Below, in pieces: positions 25,900 to 38,067 of a stretch of DNA of 64,000 bases; within the stretch, counting starts at the first letter, position 1; the number at the start of each line of letters is the position of its first letter. The stretch is from Allobosea sp. (lineage in GTDB: Bacteria; Pseudomonadota; Alphaproteobacteria; Rhizobiales; Beijerinckiaceae), in the NCBI RefSeq assembly GCF_017308075.1, contig NZ_JAFKFX010000037.1:1-64000 (forward strand), written 5' to 3'. A program made the translations under genes and the position numbers. Below the pieces are notes generated by a model. It did not search any database. It was not told the DNA's origin and saw only the letters and a list, made by a program, of their open reading frames with translations.

Positions 25900-26000
25900 A
25901 TCGCCGCGCGTCCGTTCGGACGCGGTCACGGCGATCTATCTCATTGTTATCGCATCTGAATTTTCGAAAATGGAGTCCACTTTTCGGCCCGATGCTATAG
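25897..26000. repeat. Rhizobiales-type intergenic palindromic element
   Basis: A hairpin with outer arms TAGATCGCCG (25897-25906) / CGGCGATCTA (25929-25938) and inner arms GCGTCC-GTTC-GGACGC (25908-25923), then CTCATTG and a second imperfect palindrome with GCATC ... TTTTCGAAAA ... GATGC up to about 26000. The GCGTCCGTTCGGACGC and CTATCTCATTG modules recur widely in Hyphomicrobiales genomes as I remember them. The first hairpin starts inside the HIT stop codon and may end its transcript. Confidence 0.65.
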
Positions 26001-26066
26001 TCCGCAAGAACCCGGCCTTCCGACCCGAGCCGCTCCGGAAACGCCAGCCCGATAGCTGGTCGAAAC

Positions 26067-26098
26067 GAAAAAAGCCGCGCGAACCGGGTTCGCGCGGC
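26067..26098 (-). terminator. Rho-independent terminator of the outer-membrane protein gene
   Basis: Ten-base-pair stem GCCGCGCGAA (26074-26083) / TTCGCGCGGC (26089-26098) with loop CCGGG, followed on the minus strand by a run of six T residues (26073-26068). It lies 25 bases downstream of the omp stop codon. Confidence 0.9.
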
Positions 26099-26122
26099 CT
26101 CGTGATGCAGGGCGGAGACGGA

Positions 26123-27022
26123 TCAGTACTTGCGGACGACGTGGGTGGCCGGCGCGTAGATCGGCTGCTCCTTCGGGCCGCAGCAATCCGGGTCGCCGAA
26201 ATTCCAGCGCATGCCGATGCGGATGTCGTGGCTATCGATGTCCTTGACCTTCAGCGGGCCCTGGATCTGCCCGGTGAAGGCATTGACCAGACGGCCCGAA
26301 TGGGCGTCGCCGAGATTGAGATAGCGGTAGCCGAGCTCGAGGGTCAGGTTCTTGTTCACCTCGTAGCCGACACCGGCCATCAGCGCCCAGGCCATGTTGG
26401 TGTTCGAGCCGCTGCCGGCCGTGCCGAGCGTCGGCTGGATGATCGCGGCGTATTCGCCGGTGGGATCGATCCAGTTGGCGCCCTGGTCGGTGAGACCCGT
26501 CACGCGGTTCTGCGCCACGCCGATACCGGCGCCGAGATAGGGCGTCAGGCAGTTCCAGGTGCCGAGATCGACATAGGCGTTGAACAGCGCCACCATCGAG
26601 CTGACATTGCCCTTATAGGTGTTGGTCAGGATGCCGGGCCGGCCGAAGTTGTTGGTGTAGTCCCACCTGTCCGTGGCGCTGGCCTCGCCGCCGCCGCGAA
26701 ATTCGAGCGTACCGTCGATGCGGAACCAGTTGTTGAAGCGATAGCCGAGACCGAGCCCGGCGAAGAAGGTCGTCGTGCGATCCCCCTCGCTGATGAAGAC
26801 TCCGCCCGCATTGCGCAGATCGTCCTGCTCGTACTTGCCGATGCTGGTGATGCCGACGCCGACATCGCCGCGCAGATAGATGCCCGAGGAAAGCGTGCCG
26901 CGCAGCGCGACGGGCTCCGGCGGAGGCGGCGGAGGAGCGACCGGGAAATCAGCAGCCTTGGCGACGGCGGAAGCGCCCAGAGCCATGGCGCCGGCGAGCG
27001 CTAGGGTTTTAAGGCTGCCCAT
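26123..27022 (-). CDS. Outer-membrane beta-barrel protein (Omp25/OmpW-like porin family)
   Basis: 299 residues. Signal peptide to about residue 24 (VAKAAD), then a short proline run (PVAPPPPPPEPV), then alternating hydrophobic strands typical of an eight-stranded barrel: GIYLRGDVGVGITS, TFFAGLGLGYRFNNWFRIDGTLEFR, PYLGAGIGVAQN, LMAGVGYEVNKNLTLELGYRYLNLG, and the closing DIRIGMRWNFG. In Rhizobiales such proteins are abundant, immunogenic outer-membrane barrels. The C-terminal tail after the last strand is unusual for a simple barrel, with CC and a terminal VVRKY. A terminator follows, so it is monocistronic. Function beyond structural is unknown. Confidence 0.85.
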   Translation of the reverse strand: MGSLKTLALAGAMALGASAVAKAADFPVAPPPPPPEPVALRGTLSSGIYLRGDVGVGITSIGKYEQDDLRNAGGVFISEGDRTTTFFAGLGLGYRFNNWFRIDGTLEFRGGGEASATDRWDYTNNFGRPGILTNTYKGNVSSMVALFNAYVDLGTWNCLTPYLGAGIGVAQNRVTGLTDQGANWIDPTGEYAAIIQPTLGTAGSGSNTNMAWALMAGVGYEVNKNLTLELGYRYLNLGDAHSGRLVNAFTGQIQGPLKVKDIDSHDIRIGMRWNFGDPDCCGPKEQPIYAPATHVVRKY

Positions 27023-27242
27023 GGCAGGGTTCCTTCGTGTTTGCGCAGGCGGAACGCAGCTCGCGCGAGTTACCGATGGGAAGACCTTGCCATTGATTTC
27101 TTAAACGACACTTAACCTTAAAACCTAACCCTACTTTTGCGTGAACGAGAGTGCTGCAGCGCCCCGGAGCTCAGACTCTCGGCCACATCACCTTTGGCCA
27201 TGCTTGACCGCGCCGAATACCGGGCCGGCCCGGGGGCCACGA

Positions 27243-27282
27243 GACAAAGAAGCGCCGGAGCCTTGCGCATGGCTCCGGCGCT
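27243..27282 (-). terminator. Probable terminator of the glmM transcript
   Basis: Twelve-base-pair stem AGCGCCGGAGCC (27251-27262) / GGCTCCGGCGCT (27271-27282), loop TTGCGCAT, followed on the minus strand by TCTTTGTCTC. The T-tract is short and interrupted. It is 64 bases downstream of glmM and probably ends the cpoB-tilS-ftsH-glmM series. Confidence 0.7.
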
Positions 27283-27345
27283 GCCGTGATTTGCAGCCCT
27301 GTCTGGTTCGCGGCGACGGAAGACGCGGCGAAACGAAAGCCGGGT

Positions 27346-28689
27346 TCAGGCCGCGGCTTTCGCCACCGCCTCCACGACCTCGTCGACCGCCCGCATGACC
27401 AGGTCGCGATCATCGCCCTCGGCCATGACCCGGATCACCGGCTCCGTGCCGGAGGGCCGGATCACCAGGCGCCCGCTCTCGCCCAGCATCTGCTCTGCGG
27501 CCTTGATCGCGCTGACCACCGGCTTCTCCTCCAGCGGCCGTCCCTGCTTGTAGCGGACGTTCTTGAGGATCTGCGGCAGCGGCTCGAAGCAATGGCAGAC
27601 CTCGGAAACCGGCTTCTCCTTGCGCTTCACCACCGCCAGCAGCTGCAGCGCCGCGACCAGCCCGTCGCCGGTCGTCGCATAATCGGAGAGGATGATATGG
27701 CCCGACTGCTCGCCGCCGAGATTGAAACCATTGGCCCTCATATGCTCCAGCACATAGCGATCGCCGACGGCGGTGCGGGCCAGCGACAGGCCCAGCCCAG
27801 CCAAATAGCGCTCAAGCCCGAGATTGGACATCACGGTCGCGACGATCCCCGGCGCCGAAAGCAGCCCGTCCTCCTGCCAGCTGCGCGCGATCACGCCCAT
27901 CAGCTGATCGCCATCGACGACCTGCCCGTTCTCGTCAACGATCAGCACGCGGTCGGCATCGCCATCGAGCGCGATGCCGACATCGGCGCGCAGCTCGCGA
28001 ACCTTCTGGCTCAGCGCCTCCGGCTTGGTCGAGCCGACATCGCGGTTGATGTTGAAGCCGTCCGGCTCGACGCCGATGGCGATGACTTCGGCCCCGAGTT
28101 CCCAGAGCGCCTCGGGCGCGACCTTGTAGCCGGCGCCGTTGGCGCAGTCGACGACGATGCGCAGCCCCTCCAGGCTGAGATTGCGCGGCAAGGTGCGCTT
28201 GGCGAATTCGATATAGCGGGCGTCGGCGCTCTCGATGCGCTTCGCTCGCCCGAGCGCCGGCGAAGCCGAAAGCTGCTTGCCGAGATCGGAGTCGATCAGC
28301 CGGGTGATCTCGGACTCGACCTCGTCGGAGAGTTTGTAGCCGTCCGGCCCGAACAGCTTGATGCCATTGTCTTCATAGGCGTTGTGCGAGGCGGAGATCA
28401 TCACGCCGAGATCGGAACGCATCGAGCGCGTCAGCATCGCGACGGCGGGCGTCGGCATCGGCCCCAGGAGCAGGACGTCCATGCCGACCGAGGTGAAGCC
28501 GGCGACGAGCGCGTTCTCGATCATGTAGCCCGACAGCCGCGTGTCCTTGCCGATCACGACGCGATGGCGGTGTTCGCCGCGGCGAAAGGCAAGACCGGTC
28601 GCCTGGCCCACCCGCAGCGCCAGATCCGGCGTGATCACGCCATTGGCGCGGCCGCGAATGCCATCGGTGCCGAAGTATTTGCGTGTCAT
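27346..28689 (-). CDS. glmM: Phosphoglucosamine mutase
   Basis: 447 residues. It interconverts glucosamine 6-phosphate and glucosamine 1-phosphate on the way to UDP-GlcNAc for peptidoglycan and LPS. N-terminal [12 protein letters not shown], the phosphoserine loop [20 protein letters not shown] (about residues 95-115), metal-binding [12 protein letters not shown] (about 240) and the C-terminal [16 protein letters not shown] sugar-phosphate loop are complete. The ATG at 28689 opens [10 protein letters not shown]. It follows ftsH by about 225 bases, the standard alphaproteobacterial order. Confidence 0.97.
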   Translation of the reverse strand: MTRKYFGTDGIRGRANGVITPDLALRVGQATGLAFRRGEHRHRVVIGKDTRLSGYMIENALVAGFTSVGMDVLLLGPMPTPAVAMLTRSMRSDLGVMISASHNAYEDNGIKLFGPDGYKLSDEVESEITRLIDSDLGKQLSASPALGRAKRIESADARYIEFAKRTLPRNLSLEGLRIVVDCANGAGYKVAPEALWELGAEVIAIGVEPDGFNINRDVGSTKPEALSQKVRELRADVGIALDGDADRVLIVDENGQVVDGDQLMGVIARSWQEDGLLSAPGIVATVMSNLGLERYLAGLGLSLARTAVGDRYVLEHMRANGFNLGGEQSGHIILSDYATTGDGLVAALQLLAVVKRKEKPVSEVCHCFEPLPQILKNVRYKQGRPLEEKPVVSAIKAAEQMLGESGRLVIRPSGTEPVIRVMAEGDDRDLVMRAVDEVVEAVAKAAA

Positions 28690-28861
28690 GGTCGAAGTTC
28701 TTCCCTGGAGCCTTGCAGGCTCGACATTACCTTGTGCGGTCATACAGGCTGAAAGCCCGCTCATCTCCTCACAAATTGTGACGAAACGTATCCGCCCTGC
28801 GCCGCCATGGACGCCTTCGAGGGAAACCTCCGAGCAGAGCCTTCCGAAGCCTGCCCCTCTC

Positions 28862-28890
28862 GAAGAAAAGGGCGGCCCGATGGGCCGCCC
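28862..28890 (-). terminator. Rho-independent terminator after ftsH
   Basis: Nine-base-pair GGGCGGCCC (28870-28878) / GGGCCGCCC (28882-28890) stem with a three-base loop, followed on the minus strand by TTTTCTTC. It lies 25 bases after the ftsH stop, so glmM may need its own promoter in the 28690-28860 stretch or depend on read-through. Confidence 0.82.
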
Positions 28891-28914
28891 GATTTCGTTC
28901 TCCTGAAGACCGCC

Positions 28915-30840
<1,926 letters not shown>

Positions 30841-30951
30841 CAGGGTTCCGATCCGCTCTCCAGCGGAAGTGCCGGACGAGCCTGAGATATTCACGGTCTA
30901 ATCTAGGAGCCTCTGCCCTTTTTGCCAAGGGAAGGCTGCGTTTTGCCCGCC

Positions 30952-32010
30952 TCATTCCGCCGCAGGGTGAACGCCGCGTCGCCGCGGCGGCTCGCGCGTT
31001 ACGGTCAGGACCCCGTCGCCGGCAAGCCGCAGCACGCAGCCGGCGAGCGTGCGTCGGAGCGGTTGGCCATCTCGCACCGCCTCGGCCAGGGCGAGAGCAC
31101 AGCTTTCCAGTCTTTCGAGACGCATGTCGGGCCTCGCTGCGACATCCGGCTGGAACGCCGCCAGCGCTCGCCCCAGAACGCGGATGATCATCTCCTCCGG
31201 CTCGCGGCACAGGGCCGCAAAATCGAGCCGCAAACCGTCTTCACCCCACGTCGACAAGGCGGGCAGCAAGGCCGCCATACGCTGATCCAGCGCCTGTTCC
31301 GCTCGTGCAATTCGTGTCGCGAGCTGGCCAAGCCGGGCCGATGTCAGCCCCTCCTCCGCCAATAGCGGCATCAGCCTGCGCCAGCGCACGCGGGTGAAAT
31401 TCGAATCCTCGTTCGACGGATCGCTGGCATGATCGAGACCGCGTGCCAGACAGGTGGCGACGAGGCGCGCCTTCGCGACCCCGAGCAGCGGACGGACCAG
31501 CGGCACGCCTTCCTTGACGGTACGCGCGCGCATGCCGGAAAGGCCGCCAGGGCCCGAACCCTTCGCCATCCGCATCAGCAGGGTCTCGGCCTGGTCGTCG
31601 AGCGTATGAGCGGTGACAATGACGCCCCCGCCAAGCGCCCTCATCTGCTCGGCGAGCAGCGCATAGCGCGCCAGCCGTGCCTGCTCCTGCAGGCCCGAGC
31701 GGGGCTTCTCGCCCTCCCAACGGATGATGGCATGGGGAACATCGAGGCCGCGGCAGAGACGCCCGACCGCAGACGCCTCCATAGCGGCCTCAGATCGCAG
31801 GCCATGATCGACGGTCGCGGCATGGAGTGCGGGCCGCCCCGCAAGGGCCTTCGCCCAGTCAGAGAGCAGGGCGAGCAGCGCGATGGAATCGGGGCCGCCC
31901 GACACGGCGACCAGCAGACGCTCCTCGGCGGCCAGCGGCGCGAACAGCGCCTCCGCTTCGGCCTCCGAGAGTGCCGCCGGCGCGGCGGCGGCAGGCAGCG
32001 CCGCGCTCAA
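30952..32010 (-). CDS. tilS: tRNA(Ile)-lysidine synthetase
   Basis: 352 residues. It modifies C34 of tRNA-Ile(CAU) to lysidine so it reads AUA. PP-loop VAVSGGPDSIALL (about residues 34-46), TVDHGLRSEAA, TAHTLDDQAETLLMRM and the RARTVKEGVPLVRPLL segment are present. It begins with a rare TTG whose bases overlap the cpoB stop as TTGA, and no nearby in-frame ATG exists, so translation is probably coupled to cpoB. It keeps the N-terminal domain and a shortened C-terminal region, as is common in alphaproteobacteria. Confidence 0.93.
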   Translation of the reverse strand: MSAALPAAAAPAALSEAEAEALFAPLAAEERLLVAVSGGPDSIALLALLSDWAKALAGRPALHAATVDHGLRSEAAMEASAVGRLCRGLDVPHAIIRWEGEKPRSGLQEQARLARYALLAEQMRALGGGVIVTAHTLDDQAETLLMRMAKGSGPGGLSGMRARTVKEGVPLVRPLLGVAKARLVATCLARGLDHASDPSNEDSNFTRVRWRRLMPLLAEEGLTSARLGQLATRIARAEQALDQRMAALLPALSTWGEDGLRLDFAALCREPEEMIIRVLGRALAAFQPDVAARPDMRLERLESCALALAEAVRDGQPLRRTLAGCVLRLAGDGVLTVTREPPRRRGVHPAAE

Positions 32011-32930
32011 GCGCAGCGGGCGCGCTTCTGCTCGCGCTCGACACCCTTGCGCACCGCGTTCGAGGCGCCGGGATAATCGATCCCGACCTTGGCATAGGTG
32101 GCGCAGGCCTGGTCGCGGGCACCGAGGCCGTTCAGCGCCATGCCGAGCTTGAGCAGGCTGTCGGGGCCCTTGCCGGCCTTGGGATAATCACGCGAGATCT
32201 TCAGGAACTGCTCGGCGGCCTCGCGATAGCGCTGGCGCTGGAAATAGCTCTCGCCAAGCCAGAAGGTCGCGTCGGGCGCGAGCCGGTCACGCGGATAGCT
32301 CTGCAGGAATTCGCGGAAGCTCATCTCGGCCCGCTCATATTCCTTGCGCAGCACATGGGCATAGGCGACGTCGTAGATTTCCCGCGGGCTGGCGGCCTGA
32401 CCGGCGGCGGCGACGCTCGGACCACGCGGCGCGGCCGGCGGCAGCGCGCCTTGCGGCTGACGGCCGACGCCGGAAATATCGAGCGGCCCCTGCCCTGCCG
32501 TGGAGCTGCCGGCGAAATCATCGTCGATCACTTCGCCGATCCGGCGCGGCGCACCGGCCGCGCTCGGATTGGCCGCGGGATCGAAGGCGTCGCCGCGGCG
32601 CTGGCGCGATGGCTGGGGCGGCGGCGAGGCCGGCGCGGCGCCGGAACGCGCGCCACCGCGCTCGGAAAACCGGAAGTCGACATCCTCCTGGAATTTCCGG
32701 AGTTGCTCGGTCAGGCGCCGGTTCTCGAACTGCAACTGCTCGATCTGGCCCGAGAGCTGGCGCAGCTGGTTCTCGAGCCGCGTCGTACGCACCAGCAGGT
32801 CGGCGGCATCCTGCGCAGAGGCCGGCAGCGCCCCGACGCCGACGACAAAGGCCAGCGCCGCGGCGGCGACGCCATGAAGAACACCCCGTCGCTTCGCAGA
32901 GGAAACGCAGATTCTCGACCCAATCATCAT
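32007..32930 (-). CDS. cpoB: Tol-Pal system protein CpoB (YbgF)
   Basis: 307 residues. Signal peptide to about residue 38 (GALPASAQD). A coiled-coil trimerisation segment follows (LLVRTTRLENQLRQLSGQIEQLQFENRRLTEQLRK, here cited as a region about residues 43-77), then a ~100-residue proline/alanine linker, then TPR repeats from about residue 190 (YDVAYAHVLRKEYERAEMSF; DATFWLGESYFQRQRYREAA). It links peptidoglycan synthesis to the Tol-Pal constriction machinery in the periplasm. Two consecutive ATG codons (32930, 32927) could start it. A strong terminator lies between pal and this gene, so it probably has its own promoter. Confidence 0.93.
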   Translation of the reverse strand: MMIGSRICVSSAKRRGVLHGVAAAALAFVVGVGALPASAQDAADLLVRTTRLENQLRQLSGQIEQLQFENRRLTEQLRKFQEDVDFRFSERGGARSGAAPASPPPQPSRQRRGDAFDPAANPSAAGAPRRIGEVIDDDFAGSSTAGQGPLDISGVGRQPQGALPPAAPRGPSVAAAGQAASPREIYDVAYAHVLRKEYERAEMSFREFLQSYPRDRLAPDATFWLGESYFQRQRYREAAEQFLKISRDYPKAGKGPDSLLKLGMALNGLGARDQACATYAKVGIDYPGASNAVRKGVEREQKRARCA

Positions 32931-32984
32931 CCAGCAAACCGCCCTACGTCGAAACCAGAGCCTATCACACCGCGATACCACGGC

Positions 32985-33031
32985 CAAAATGTGAAAGGGC
33001 CGGCGCTTTCCTCTCGGGAAGCGCCGGCCCT
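32985..33031 (-). terminator. Rho-independent terminator between pal and cpoB
   Basis: Twelve-base-pair stem GGGCCGGCGCTT (32998-33009) / AAGCGCCGGCCC (33020-33031) around a ten-base loop, followed on the minus strand by TTTCACATTTT. It begins 21 bases after the pal stop codon and divides the Tol-Pal cluster into two transcripts. Confidence 0.85.
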
Positions 33032-33051
33032 CTCGAGTCCCGGAGGGAACC

Positions 33052-33552
33052 TCAGACGCCGGCGCCGGCGTCGAGCACGGTCACGGAGCGGCGGTTCTGC
33101 GACCAGCAGGAGATATCGTTGCAGACAGCGACGGGGCGCTCCTTGCCATAGGAGATCGTGCGCATCCGGTTGGCCGGGATGCCGCGCGAAGCCAGATAGT
33201 CGCGCACCGTCTGGGCGCGGCGGGCACCGAGCGAATAGTTGTATTCGCGGGTGCCGCGCTCGTCGGCATGGCCCTCGATGGTGAAATTATAGCGCGGATA
33301 GCGCCCGAGCCAGGCCGACTGCTTGTCGAGCGTGGCCACGGCGGTCGGGGTCAGATCGGTCGAATCGGTCTCGAAGAACACGCGGTCGCCGACATTGACG
33401 ACGAAGTCCTGAGCGCTGCCCGGGGTCGCCGCTCCGCCAGCGCCGAAGCCATCGGCATTCTGGTCTTTGGCGCAGGCGCCGAGGGCGAGCGCGCCCAGCA
33501 TGGCGACGGCGAAGCGCGCGGTGCGCGCGCTGGCGGCGAAGGACGCGAGCAT
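33052..33552 (-). CDS. pal: Peptidoglycan-associated lipoprotein Pal
   Basis: 166 residues. Lipobox LALGACAKD with Cys27 as the lipidation site, anchoring it in the outer membrane. The OmpA-like peptidoglycan-binding domain occupies about residues 55-160: VFFETDSTDLTPTAVATLD, then FTIEGHADERGTREYNYSLGARRAQ (region), then NRRSVTVL. These residues bind diaminopimelate. ATG has GGAGAAAC upstream. It follows tolB by 326 bases rather than the more usual short gap. Confidence 0.97.
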   Translation of the reverse strand: MLASFAASARTARFAVAMLGALALGACAKDQNADGFGAGGAATPGSAQDFVVNVGDRVFFETDSTDLTPTAVATLDKQSAWLGRYPRYNFTIEGHADERGTREYNYSLGARRAQTVRDYLASRGIPANRMRTISYGKERPVAVCNDISCWSQNRRSVTVLDAGAGV

Positions 33553-33878
33553 AATGTTTCTCCGGGCTTTCCAAGGCGAGGACGCGCCTTTTCGGCGTCG
33601 CACGTCCTGCAATCAATGATGTATCAACCTAAACGAGACCTTGCCAAACCAAGGCGAAGTGGCGGCATTGCGGCGCATGGTTAACAAAACGCCACCATCT
33701 ACTGCATTCACCCGCCTGTGGCAAAAATGTACCATAGACATGCTGCGGCTGGCCGAGCCGCGTCCTGAAAACGCACCGGCACCGCTGAAAGCGGCCTGCC
33801 TGCCGCCGCGGTCCGTGCGGAGATCCCCCGGCCCAAGCACTGCGCCGGCGCAGACCCCCCGGATTCTCCCCGCCCTGC
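33553..33878. other. tolB-pal intergenic region
   Basis: 326 bases with no supported gene. The middle part (about 33610-33740) is clearly less GC-rich than its surroundings (GTTAACAAAACGCC, GCAAAAATGTACC), as expected for a promoter region, so pal probably has its own promoter. I do not see a terminator after tolB. Confidence 0.5.
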
Positions 33879-35252
33879 TCAGCGCGCCGCGGTGAGCAGG
33901 GGCGACCAGGTCGGGTCCGAGGCGAAGGCCGGTGTCGGCACCGGCACTTCGACGCGCCCGGTGATGTCGACCATGTATAGCTTACCGCCGGACTGCCCGC
34001 CGGGATCGCGGAAGAACATGATGTACTGGCCGTTCGGCGCCCAGTTCGGCGCCTCGTTGTGGAACCCCTCGGTCAGGATGCGCTCACCCGAGCCGTCGGG
34101 CCGCATCACGCCGATCGAGAAGGCGCCGCCGCCCTGACGGGTGAAGGCGATGAGATCGCCGCGCGGCGACCATGAAGGCTGCGAATAGGAGCCCTGGCCG
34201 AAGGAGATGCGCTTGCCCTCGCCGCCACCGGCGCCCATCAGATAGAGCTGCTGCGAGCCGCCGCGATCGCTCTCGAAGACGATCTGCGCGCCATCGGGCG
34301 AATAGGAGGGCGAGGTGTCGATCGCCGGGGTCGAGGTCAGTCGCGTCGTGGTGCGCGAGCCGATGTCGATCGCGTAGAGATTGGCATTGCCCCCCTGCTG
34401 CAGGCTGAGTGCGATGCGCGCGCCATTGGGCGAGAAGCGCGGGCTCGTCGTCATGTCGGGGAAGTTGCCGACGACCTGGCGCTGCCCGGTCTCGATGTTG
34501 AGCACATGGACGCGCGGCGGTTCACCGGTGCGCTGGGCCATATAGGTGACTTCCTGCGCCACGGGCGAGTAGCGCGGGGTCACCACGGCGGTCTCGCCGC
34601 CGGTCAGATAGCGCACATTGGCGCCGTCCTGGTCCATGATGGCGAGGCGCTTGCGGCGGTTCTCCTTCGTCCCGGACTCGTCGACGAAGACGACGCGGGT
34701 GTCGAAGAAGCCACCGACGCCGGTGACCTTGGTGAAGACCGCATCCGAGATGATGTGCCCGACGCGGCGGGAATTATTGGGATCGGTGAAGTATTGCTGG
34801 CCGTCGATCTGCTGGCCCGTCAGCACGTCCCAGAGCCGGAACTCGGCCTTGAGGCGGCCGGCACCGTCGCGCGAGACGCGGCCCGTCACCAGCGCCTGGA
34901 TGCCGGCGCTCTTCCAGGCCTCGAATTGCGGCACGCTGTCGAAGGGCGGGTTCTTCTCGGGATGGCGCGCCTTTTCGATCGGCAGGAAATAGCCGCAGCG
35001 CTTCAGATTATTGGTGATGATGCCCGAAACCTGGACCCCGCCCTCGCCCGCGAAATCGGCGATCGCGATCGGCATCGGCTGGAAGGTGCCCTTACGCAGG
35101 TCGATGACCAGCTCGGCGCGCGCCGCGGCCGGCAACAAGGCCGTGCCGGCGAGTGCTGCGCCGCCGAGAGCCAAGGCATGGCGGCGCGTCAGCCCGGGCG
35201 CGCACGGCGCCGTCCGGATGATGGGGAGAGGATAGCGGTCGATCGCGGTCAC
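33879..35252 (-). CDS. tolB: Tol-Pal system beta-propeller protein TolB
   Basis: 457 residues. The leader has a twin arginine ([20 protein letters not shown], about residues 22-41, cleaved near AARAE), more Tat-like than the Sec signal of E. coli TolB. The mature N-terminal domain is followed by a six-bladed propeller with repeated [45 protein letters not shown] motifs. It connects Pal in the outer membrane with TolA. GTG start overlapping the tolA stop as GTGA, so translation is coupled. Confidence 0.96.
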   Translation of the reverse strand: MTAIDRYPLPIIRTAPCAPGLTRRHALALGGAALAGTALLPAAARAELVIDLRKGTFQPMPIAIADFAGEGGVQVSGIITNNLKRCGYFLPIEKARHPEKNPPFDSVPQFEAWKSAGIQALVTGRVSRDGAGRLKAEFRLWDVLTGQQIDGQQYFTDPNNSRRVGHIISDAVFTKVTGVGGFFDTRVVFVDESGTKENRRKRLAIMDQDGANVRYLTGGETAVVTPRYSPVAQEVTYMAQRTGEPPRVHVLNIETGQRQVVGNFPDMTTSPRFSPNGARIALSLQQGGNANLYAIDIGSRTTTRLTSTPAIDTSPSYSPDGAQIVFESDRGGSQQLYLMGAGGGEGKRISFGQGSYSQPSWSPRGDLIAFTRQGGGAFSIGVMRPDGSGERILTEGFHNEAPNWAPNGQYIMFFRDPGGQSGGKLYMVDITGRVEVPVPTPAFASDPTWSPLLTAAR

Positions 35253-36394
35253 AGCACGTCCCTTGCGTCGAAATTGACGACGACATCACGCCAATCGTCA
35301 TAATACGCGGCAAACTGAGCGGGAATACGCAGCGGCGAGCAGCGCCGCGTCGCCGTCAGAGCCGAATCCGCCGCGACCCGGAAGAGCGGGTCGGACGAGG
35401 AATTGGTCACGCTCGCCTGGCCGAGCAGCGAGCCGTCGGTATTGAGCTTCATCCGGACCTGGGGCACCACCGGCTTCTGCGAGCTCTGCAGCGCGATCGG
35501 CACGTTCCAGCACTTCTGCAACTGGTCCTGGATGATGCCCATCAGCTGCGCCCTCAGCGAGGGCGAGAGCTTCTGCGAGGTCCCGGTCTGGGTGCCGAGC
35601 GAAGCGGTGCGGTTGATCTGCGGCGCGCTCGAGCCCGAGGACTGCGCCTGCTCCTTCGACTGCAGCAGCTTGGCGATGTCATTCGGATTGAAATTCTTGG
35701 CGAGCTCGGCCTCGCGCTTGGCCTTGGCCTCCGCTTCGCGCTTCGCCTTGGCTTCCGCCGCGAGCTTGGCCTTATGCTCGGCTTCCGCCTTGGCCTTGGC
35801 TTCGGCTTCGGCCTTCGCCTTGGCGAGCTTGGCGGCCTCAGCCTTGGCCTGCGCCTCCGCTTCGGCCTTCGCCTTGGCGGCGGCCTTGGCCTCTTCCTCG
35901 GCCTGCTTGGCCTTGCTCTCGCGCTCGGCCTCTTCGGCCAGCTTCGCCAGCTCCTCGCGGCGCTGCTCGGCCTCGCGGGCCGCGGCCTGCTCGGTCTTCT
36001 GCGGCGGCTGCTTCACCGGCTCGGCCGGCGGGGTCGGCTTCGGCGTCGGCCGCGAGGGCGGCAGCGGCGCCGCGACATTCTCCTCGGCGACCTTGAGCTC
36101 GGGCGGACGCGAGGGCGGCGCCGGCGTGTCGTGCTTGGCCTCTCCGGCCTCCTTGCGCTCGACCACCTCGGACTGGCGTTCGGCGCGTTGCTGCGGCTGC
36201 TCCTGGACCTTCTCGGCCTGGCGCTCGCCGCGCGTCACCTGGTTCAGCGCGGACGGGTCGATCACCTCGACGGCGATCGCCTCCATATGCTCCGGCAGCG
36301 GGTTCGGCGAGGAAAACGCCAGCAGCCCCGCGACCAGGAAGGACGCGTGGCCCAGGGCGGAAACCGCCAAGCCCGGTTCGGAACGCGAAACCAT
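35249..36394 (-). CDS. tolA: TolA-like cell envelope protein
   Basis: 381 residues. One TM helix near the N-terminus (about 10-29), a proline-rich stretch (about 90-135), then a ~100-residue alanine/lysine/glutamate coiled helix made of AEAKAK- and AKREAE-type units (about 140-240), then a C-terminal TonB/TolA-fold domain that includes CWNVPIALQ and the closing [13 protein letters not shown]. It spans the periplasm and passes energy from TolQR to TolB/Pal. ATG at 36394 follows a TTG at 36397; the ribosome site is weak. 22 bases separate it from tolR. Confidence 0.93.
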   Translation of the reverse strand: MVSRSEPGLAVSALGHASFLVAGLLAFSSPNPLPEHMEAIAVEVIDPSALNQVTRGERQAEKVQEQPQQRAERQSEVVERKEAGEAKHDTPAPPSRPPELKVAEENVAAPLPPSRPTPKPTPPAEPVKQPPQKTEQAAAREAEQRREELAKLAEEAERESKAKQAEEEAKAAAKAKAEAEAQAKAEAAKLAKAKAEAEAKAKAEAEHKAKLAAEAKAKREAEAKAKREAELAKNFNPNDIAKLLQSKEQAQSSGSSAPQINRTASLGTQTGTSQKLSPSLRAQLMGIIQDQLQKCWNVPIALQSSQKPVVPQVRMKLNTDGSLLGQASVTNSSSDPLFRVAADSALTATRRCSPLRIPAQFAAYYDDWRDVVVNFDARDVL

Positions 36395-36416
36395 CAACGC
36401 GGCAGCATCCTCTTGC

Positions 36417-36863
36417 TCAGTGCGTGCTCGGCTCGGTGACCAGCGCCACGCGCTTGAAGCCGGCGCTGGTGATGGTCGACATCACCGAGGCGACGCGGCC
36501 GTAGTCGACCTGCTTGTGGCCACGAACATAGATCCGGTCGTCGAAGCCCTGCTTGGCGATCGCCTGCAGCTTCTGCACGAGGTCGGGCTCCAGCGTCGGC
36601 TGGTCCTGCAGGAAGATCTGGCCCTTGTCGTCGATTGCGATGGTGATCGGCTTCTGGTCGACATTGATCGGCTTGGCGCCGGTCTGCGGCAGGTCGATCG
36701 GCACGCCCGTCGCGATCAGCGGCGCGGCGACCATGAAGATGATCAGAAGCACCAGCATGACGTCGATGAACGGCGTCATATTGATCTCGGCGATGGCGCC
36801 GTGCCGCCGGCGGCGGCTGCGACGTCCCCCGGCCCTGGCGCCGGCTGCGGCTGACATTCCCAT
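36417..36863 (-). CDS. tolR: Biopolymer transport protein TolR
   Basis: 148 residues, ExbD/TolR family. One TM helix around residues 30-55 with the proton-path Asp in [17 protein letters not shown]. The periplasmic domain follows ([12 protein letters not shown], then [18 protein letters not shown]). Its N-terminus is unusually rich in arginine ([11 protein letters not shown]). AAGGAG eight bases before ATG 36863 decides the start over an ATG two codons later. It lies 12 bases after tolQ. Confidence 0.96.
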   Translation of the reverse strand: MGMSAAAGARAGGRRSRRRRHGAIAEINMTPFIDVMLVLLIIFMVAAPLIATGVPIDLPQTGAKPINVDQKPITIAIDDKGQIFLQDQPTLEPDLVQKLQAIAKQGFDDRIYVRGHKQVDYGRVASVMSTITSAGFKRVALVTEPSTH

Positions 36864-36875
36864 CCGCGCCGCTCC

Positions 36876-37589
<714 letters not shown>

Positions 37590-38000
37590 CCTGTCATCCT
37601 TCTGCCTGGCCGATGCGAAATCCGACCGACTCCGCACAGCCCGCTAGACGCGCCGCGAAGTTCGCGCCGCCGCCCGATCTGCGCTCCGGGGATATGCCGT
37701 CAGAACCAATCGCCGCTGAATCCGGCGAAAGATGGGCCAAACGACGATATTCGGCGCGCCAAAGGCCTTGTTTCGGATTAAGGCCCGGTCAACCTTAACA
37801 ATCCTCGTGGTTAACATCGGGTTATGGCGCTGGCGCCGGGCGGCGAATCAATACGGTGCGCCGGAATCGGCGGCGGCGTTTCCCGCACGCGGCGGCGGCA
37901 CCTTCCGCCTCCTTGCCGAGGCCTGCGGCACCGATCTGAGGCAGACGCTCGACCTTCCTCATCTTCCGGCCGCAAGAAACCGGAAGCGACTCGTAAGTCG
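37590..38000. other. Spacer upstream of tolQ
   Basis: About 410 bases (478 to the next gene including the terminator) without a supported gene. The segment 37780-37830 is relatively AT-rich (GGTCAACCTTAACAATCC, GGTTAACATCGGG) and may hold the tolQ promoter on the minus strand. Frames in it lack ribosome sites. Confidence 0.5.
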
Positions 38001-38037
38001 GCAAAAGCAAACAGCCCGCCTCGGTGACGAGGCGGGC
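38001..38037 (-). terminator. Rho-independent terminator after the DUF2852 gene
   Basis: Ten-base-pair stem GCCCGCCTCG (38014-38023) / CGAGGCGGGC (38028-38037), loop GTGA, followed on the minus strand by TGTTTGCTTTTGC. It begins 31 bases after the DUF2852 stop, so tolQ does not share that transcript. Confidence 0.82.
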
Positions 38038-38067
38038 CGCGATGACTGCTGATGATCTCGGGCTTGA

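Noticed and set aside
35690-35980. Apparent tandem DNA repeat in tolA
   Set aside because: It follows from the alanine/lysine/glutamate helix of TolA encoded with biased codons; units are not identical at DNA level.
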